Shown here: positions 5,759 through 8,237 of the stretch, in pieces
Position numbering within the stretch: the stretch's first letter is position 1
How the letters are laid out: each line of letters opens with the position of its first letter
Notes under the pieces: generated by a model
What the model saw: the letters and a program-made list of their open reading frames with translations, nothing else
Told to the model about the DNA's origin: nothing
Database searches by the model: none
Program-made: the position numbers and the translations under genes
NCBI GenBank assembly: GCA_937950385.1
Contig: CALFEA010000119.1
Location: forward strand, 1 to 8,237
Length of the DNA: 8,237 nucleotides
Direction of reading: 5' to 3'
DNA from: an uncultured Altererythrobacter sp.
GTDB lineage: Bacteria; Pseudomonadota; Alphaproteobacteria; Sphingomonadales; Sphingomonadaceae

Positions 5759-5955
5759 AGCCAGCCAAAGACCGCGATATCTTTGGCCAGATTTTCAGAT
5801 GCAAGAATAGAACGAGCGGAATATTCAAGCAGCCACGAGCGCAAATCTTGCGACTCTCCCATCTTCAATTCTCAAGCCCTATCTGCAGAATGCGCATATG
5901 TTGGCGCAGTCGATAACAATGCGATTGCCGCTAGCGGGTAAAAGGCTGGTCTCAA
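5740..5955 (-). pseudogene. Broken signal-peptide-bearing frame (possible relic of a secreted protein)
   Basis: Directly after the glpX stop, one minus-strand frame reads RPAFYPLAAIALLSTAPTYA, then HSADRA and TGA (5874-5872). The hydrophobic run and an A-Y-A-type end resemble a signal peptide; the only start is a TTG at 5955, overlapping the glpX stop. The same frame reopens and runs MGESQDLRSWLLEYSARSIL... to a stop at 5740 (ATG 5862). Read through the stop, the two parts suit a small secreted protein, with a faint likeness to the DUF4142 pattern that I would not rely on. One nonsense change in an otherwise open 70-codon frame is the observation; that it was once a gene is inference. Confidence 0.3.
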
Positions 5956-6920
5956 ATCTTATGTTCGCCTTTGATCCAGCGAACGGTTCCGCTTGAGGCG
6001 CGCATCACGACGCTTTCGGTGGTCATTGTGCCATTGCGGCGGCGTTTTACTCCGTCGAGAAGCGAGCCTGCTGTCACGCCGGTTGCAGCGAAAATACAGT
6101 CGCCTTTGGCCAGCTCTTCCAATTTGTAGATTTTATCGAGATCGGTAATGCCCCATTTGTGGGCGCGCGCACGCTCATCATCATTGCGGAACAAGAGGCG
6201 GCCGTTGAACTGTCCGCCAACACAGCGCAGGGCCGCTGCGGCAAGCACGCCTTCAGGCGCGCCGCCTTGGCCCATATACATGTCGATGGTGGTGTCTTCA
6301 TCGGTCACTGCGATGACGCCGGCAACATCGCCGTCACCGATCAGCACGACGCCGCAACCAATGCCGCGCAGCTCTGCAATAATATCGGCATGGCGCGGAC
6401 GGTCGAGCACGCAGACGATAATATCGGCAGGCTTTACGCCCTTCGCCGCTGCAACGCTTTCGACATTTTGTGTTGGCGTCTTGGCCAGATCAATCACATC
6501 ATCGGGATAGCCGGGGCCAACCGCGATTTTGTCCATGTAAACATCGGGCGCATTGAGGAGGTTGCCCTCTTCTGCGGCGGCCAGAACAGCCAGAGCATTG
6601 GGGCCAGCTTTCGCCGTGATGGTCGTGCCTTCCAATGGATCAAGCGCAATGTCGATCTTGGGGCCTTTGCCCGGTGCGCCGCCGACTTTCTCGCCAATAT
6701 AGAGCATGGGCGCTTCGTCGCGCTCGCCTTCGCCGATTACCACTGTGCCATCCATATAGAGCGTATCGAACGCTTTGCGCATGGCCTCGACGGCGGCGGC
6801 ATCAGCGGCTTTTTCATCGCCGCGCCCGATCAGATCAGCGGCTGCGATTGCAGCGGCTTCGGTGACGCGCACCATTTCAAGGACGAGTACGCGGTCGAGT
6901 GCATTATCAGAGGTGTTCAT
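5952..6920 (-). CDS. glpX: Fructose-1,6-bisphosphatase class II (GlpX)
   Basis: Hydrolyses fructose 1,6-bisphosphate to fructose 6-phosphate in gluconeogenesis; cytoplasmic and metal-dependent. In some relatives the same family also acts on sedoheptulose bisphosphate. The protein has 322 residues, normal for the family. Conserved blocks: LDRVLVLEMVRVTEAAA (8-24), GRGDEKAAD (32-40, Asp35), VIGEGERDEAPML (61-73, Glu64), DPLEGTT (94-100, Asp94 and Glu97), YMDKIAVGPGYPD (128-140), CVLDRPRH (170-177), DGDVAGVI (196-203), GQGGAPEGVLAAAALRC (217-233, Glu223) and IFAATGVTAGSLL (276-288). The named acidic residues correspond to the metal ligands of E. coli GlpX. ATG 6920 was chosen because the family begins there; the frame extends upstream to 7034 but those 38 codons look non-coding. 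GGGGA lies about 11 bases upstream of ATG. On the same strand as hom but separated from it by an opposing gene. Confidence 0.96.
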   Translation of the reverse strand: MNTSDNALDRVLVLEMVRVTEAAAIAAADLIGRGDEKAADAAAVEAMRKAFDTLYMDGTVVIGEGERDEAPMLYIGEKVGGAPGKGPKIDIALDPLEGTTITAKAGPNALAVLAAAEEGNLLNAPDVYMDKIAVGPGYPDDVIDLAKTPTQNVESVAAAKGVKPADIIVCVLDRPRHADIIAELRGIGCGVVLIGDGDVAGVIAVTDEDTTIDMYMGQGGAPEGVLAAAALRCVGGQFNGRLLFRNDDERARAHKWGITDLDKIYKLEELAKGDCIFAATGVTAGSLLDGVKRRRNGTMTTESVVMRASSGTVRWIKGEHKI

Positions 6921-7020
6921 CGGTAATTCAGTCCCCAAACTCTTAGGTGCAAAATGAAGTGCTGATCGGCGCTTAGCCACAATGAGGGCCCCTTGTCGAG
7001 AAGCCGAATTATTCCGCCGC

Positions 7021-7032
7021 GCATATATATGC
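7021..7032. promoter_or_regulatory. Perfect 12-bp palindrome GCATATATATGC over the start of the exported-protein gene
   Basis: GCATATATATGC is its own reverse complement, and the ATG at 7029-7031 lies inside it. It sits in the divergent region between glpX and the exported-protein gene. The AT core stands out in a GC-rich setting and could be a protein-binding site or a promoter -10 region for a downstream start; neither can be shown here. Confidence 0.35.
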
Positions 7033-7733
7033 ATGACCGTTTGGCAAGTGTCCTTGCGGCAGGCGCGCGTTTTGGGGCGGTATTTTGTGCGCCTTTAATG
7101 TTGGCTGGCACGGCTCTGCCTGCGGCTGCGCAGGACGCTGACCCCAATATTGGGCAAGACATTGAGCAGGCGCCGGCGGCGCAATCACCAGCACAGCCCG
7201 ATGCGCGGCGCACAGCAGGCGAGGTGATCGATATTTTGATCCCTATTCCCGCAGCGCCTTATGATCCAGGCGCCCAAGCGCAATGTGAGCGCGAACAAAG
7301 CGCCGCCGAGATCAGCGGCGAAATTATCGTCTGCGCAAGGCGGCGCGATGACAGCCAATACCGCACCACCAGCGACAGCCGCAAAAGATACGCTGAGGAA
7401 ACCGCCTTCATAAATGATCCGCAAGCCCCCGATGTTGCAGGCGCAGGCATTTTTCGCGGGCCAGCGACGGTGGGCGGCATGTGTTTTATCCCGCCATGCC
7501 CGCCACCAAAAGCGATCATCATTGATGTGGCCGCATTGCCGCAAGCACCGGCTGGCTCAGACGCAGACCGAATATCGCGCGGATTGCCGCCGCTGGGCGA
7601 TGCGAACCCTGTGGGCGATGCGATTGTCATTCCCACCACTGAAGCAGAAGCTGCGGAAGTAGCGCAGCCCGCCTCAACGGGGCCGGTCATTGACTACGCC
7701 GCGCCTGCAATGGACGCGGATGCGGTTCCCTAA
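7029..7733 (+). CDS. Small exported protein, conserved in sphingomonads, function unknown
   Basis: A 234-residue protein with an N-terminal signal peptide: hydrophobic about 6-33, cleavage expected after AAA in LPAAAQD (30-36). The mature part is Ala/Pro-rich. It carries recognisable blocks: CEREQ.....GEIIVCARRRDDSQYR (86-112), IFRGPATVGGMCFIPPCPPPKAIIIDVAALP (141-171) and SDADRISRGLPPLG (177-190). From memory, such blocks recur in uncharacterised exported proteins of Erythrobacteraceae and relatives. Four cysteines (86, 102, 152, 157) could form two disulfides. The tail (about 200-234) is acidic and low in complexity. ATG 7029 gives a compact signal peptide; a TTG at 6993 would add 12 residues (SRSRIIPPRIY) and has GAGGG nearby, so the start is uncertain. 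Its stop (TAA 7731-7733) overlaps the hom stop on the other strand. No function is proposed. Confidence 0.8.
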   Translation: MHDRLASVLAAGARFGAVFCAPLMLAGTALPAAAQDADPNIGQDIEQAPAAQSPAQPDARRTAGEVIDILIPIPAAPYDPGAQAQCEREQSAAEISGEIIVCARRRDDSQYRTTSDSRKRYAEETAFINDPQAPDVAGAGIFRGPATVGGMCFIPPCPPPKAIIIDVAALPQAPAGSDADRISRGLPPLGDANPVGDAIVIPTTEAEAAEVAQPASTGPVIDYAAPAMDADAVP

Positions 7734-8237
7734 TTGCCCAAAATCGGCAAGACCAATGGTTGATCGGTCAGGCTGTCGGACCCGTCCAGCAATGCCAGAG
7801 CATCGCGCACGCTGCGCTCTTGACCCTTATGCGTGACCATCGCGACCAAAACATCGCCGCCTTGGCCCGCTTGCCCCTTTTGAATGAGACTCTCAATCGA
7901 AACACCCGCATCGCGCATGGCGGCGGTCATCTGCGCCAGAACGCCGGGGCTATCAGTGACCGTAAAGCGCAAATAGGTGCGCTCTTGGCGGTGCCCGGGT
8001 TCTGCAGGCGGCATAGCGACCATCTGCTCAGTAGGAATAGAAAACGGCGCGCCAATATCCCCGCGCGCAATATCAATAAGGTCTGCAACCACAGCGCTTG
8101 CGGTTGGTCCATCGCCTGCCCCTGCCCCTTGGAACAGGAGGCGGCCAGAGAAATTGCCTTCCGCAACGACAGCATTGGTCGGCCCGTCAACAGCAGCGAG
8201 AGGATGATCTTTTGGCACTAAGCAAGGGCGGACCCTT
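7730..8237 (-). CDS. hom: Homoserine dehydrogenase, C-terminal part (runs off the window)
   Basis: The enzyme reduces aspartate semialdehyde to homoserine with NAD(P)H, the branch to threonine and methionine. Only about the last 168 residues are present; the frame is open to the window edge and reads RVRPCLVPKDHPLA at the break, normal for this protein, so the GTG at 8218 is internal. Visible are the end of the catalytic domain (VDGPTNAVV, GAGAGDGPTASAVVADLIDIARG) and the C-terminal ACT regulatory domain from YLRFTVTDSPGVLAQMTAAMRDAGVSIESLIQ to the end, the usual site of threonine feedback. The gene ends ...LVLPILGN with a TAG at 7732-7730 that overlaps the stop of the opposing exported-protein gene. 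The catalytic lysine and NAD(P)-binding region lie outside the window. Confidence 0.95.
   Translation of the reverse strand, partial: RVRPCLVPKDHPLAAVDGPTNAVVAEGNFSGRLLFQGAGAGDGPTASAVVADLIDIARGDIGAPFSIPTEQMVAMPPAEPGHRQERTYLRFTVTDSPGVLAQMTAAMRDAGVSIESLIQKGQAGQGGDVLVAMVTHKGQERSVRDALALLDGSDSLTDQPLVLPILGN

Noticed and set aside
5711..5941. Plus-strand open frame of 76 codons
   Set aside because: No ribosome site or recognisable sequence, and it runs opposite to the reductase remnant, which does show family similarity.
6159..6926. Open frame of 255 codons on the plus strand
   Set aside because: It lies wholly antisense to glpX, whose conserved catalytic motifs leave no doubt about the coding strand.

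Overview
The window looks like chromosomal DNA of an alphaproteobacterium, most likely a sphingomonad of the Erythrobacteraceae/Sphingomonadaceae type. The prs, glpX and homoserine dehydrogenase proteins have the sequence texture of that order. The small exported protein at 7029-7733 resembles families I know mainly from sphingomonads. The repeat at about 70-158, built on the CTTCGACAGGCTCAGCACGA core, is a REP-like element familiar from these genomes. The placement is made by recognition only; no search was run.

Layout. Positions 1-328 hold no convincing gene: there is a REP-like inverted repeat (about 70-158) and two short perfect palindromes. A small DUF559-type nuclease gene (374-745, +) follows, enclosed by a mirrored pair of GC-rich hairpin repeats (329-361 and 735-765); the right-hand repeat supplies the end of the reading frame. 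On the minus strand, hisN (histidinol-phosphatase of the inositol monophosphatase family, 1322-2122) is followed by a coupled small membrane or exported protein of unknown function (814-1320). A divergent region with a candidate operator separates hisN from an AraC-type regulator (2309-3325, +). That gene ends 7 bases from the end of prs (PRPP synthase, 3333-4268, -). Divergent from prs lies a lipoprotein gene (4438-5418, +) with a nine-unit Pro-Thr linker and a domain that reads like a glycosidase-type barrel.

Positions 5419-5951 hold gene remains: the C-terminal end of a medium-chain NADP-dependent oxidoreductase on the minus strand and, upstream of it, a signal-peptide-like reading frame broken by a stop. 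Then come glpX (class II fructose-1,6-bisphosphatase, 5952-6920, -), a divergent gene for a small exported protein (7029-7733, +), and the 3' end of the homoserine dehydrogenase gene (7730-8237, -), which runs off the window.

How the genes fit together. Most recognised genes are core metabolism: PRPP supply (prs) and histidinol phosphate dephosphorylation (hisN) both serve histidine synthesis, glpX serves gluconeogenesis, and hom serves threonine/methionine synthesis. They do not form one operon. The accessory material is the DUF559/hairpin unit, the lipoprotein, the two exported or membrane proteins and the gene remnants. I do not see a clear complete new system. The best candidate for something under-described is the DUF559 nuclease gene inside its own inverted hairpin repeats.
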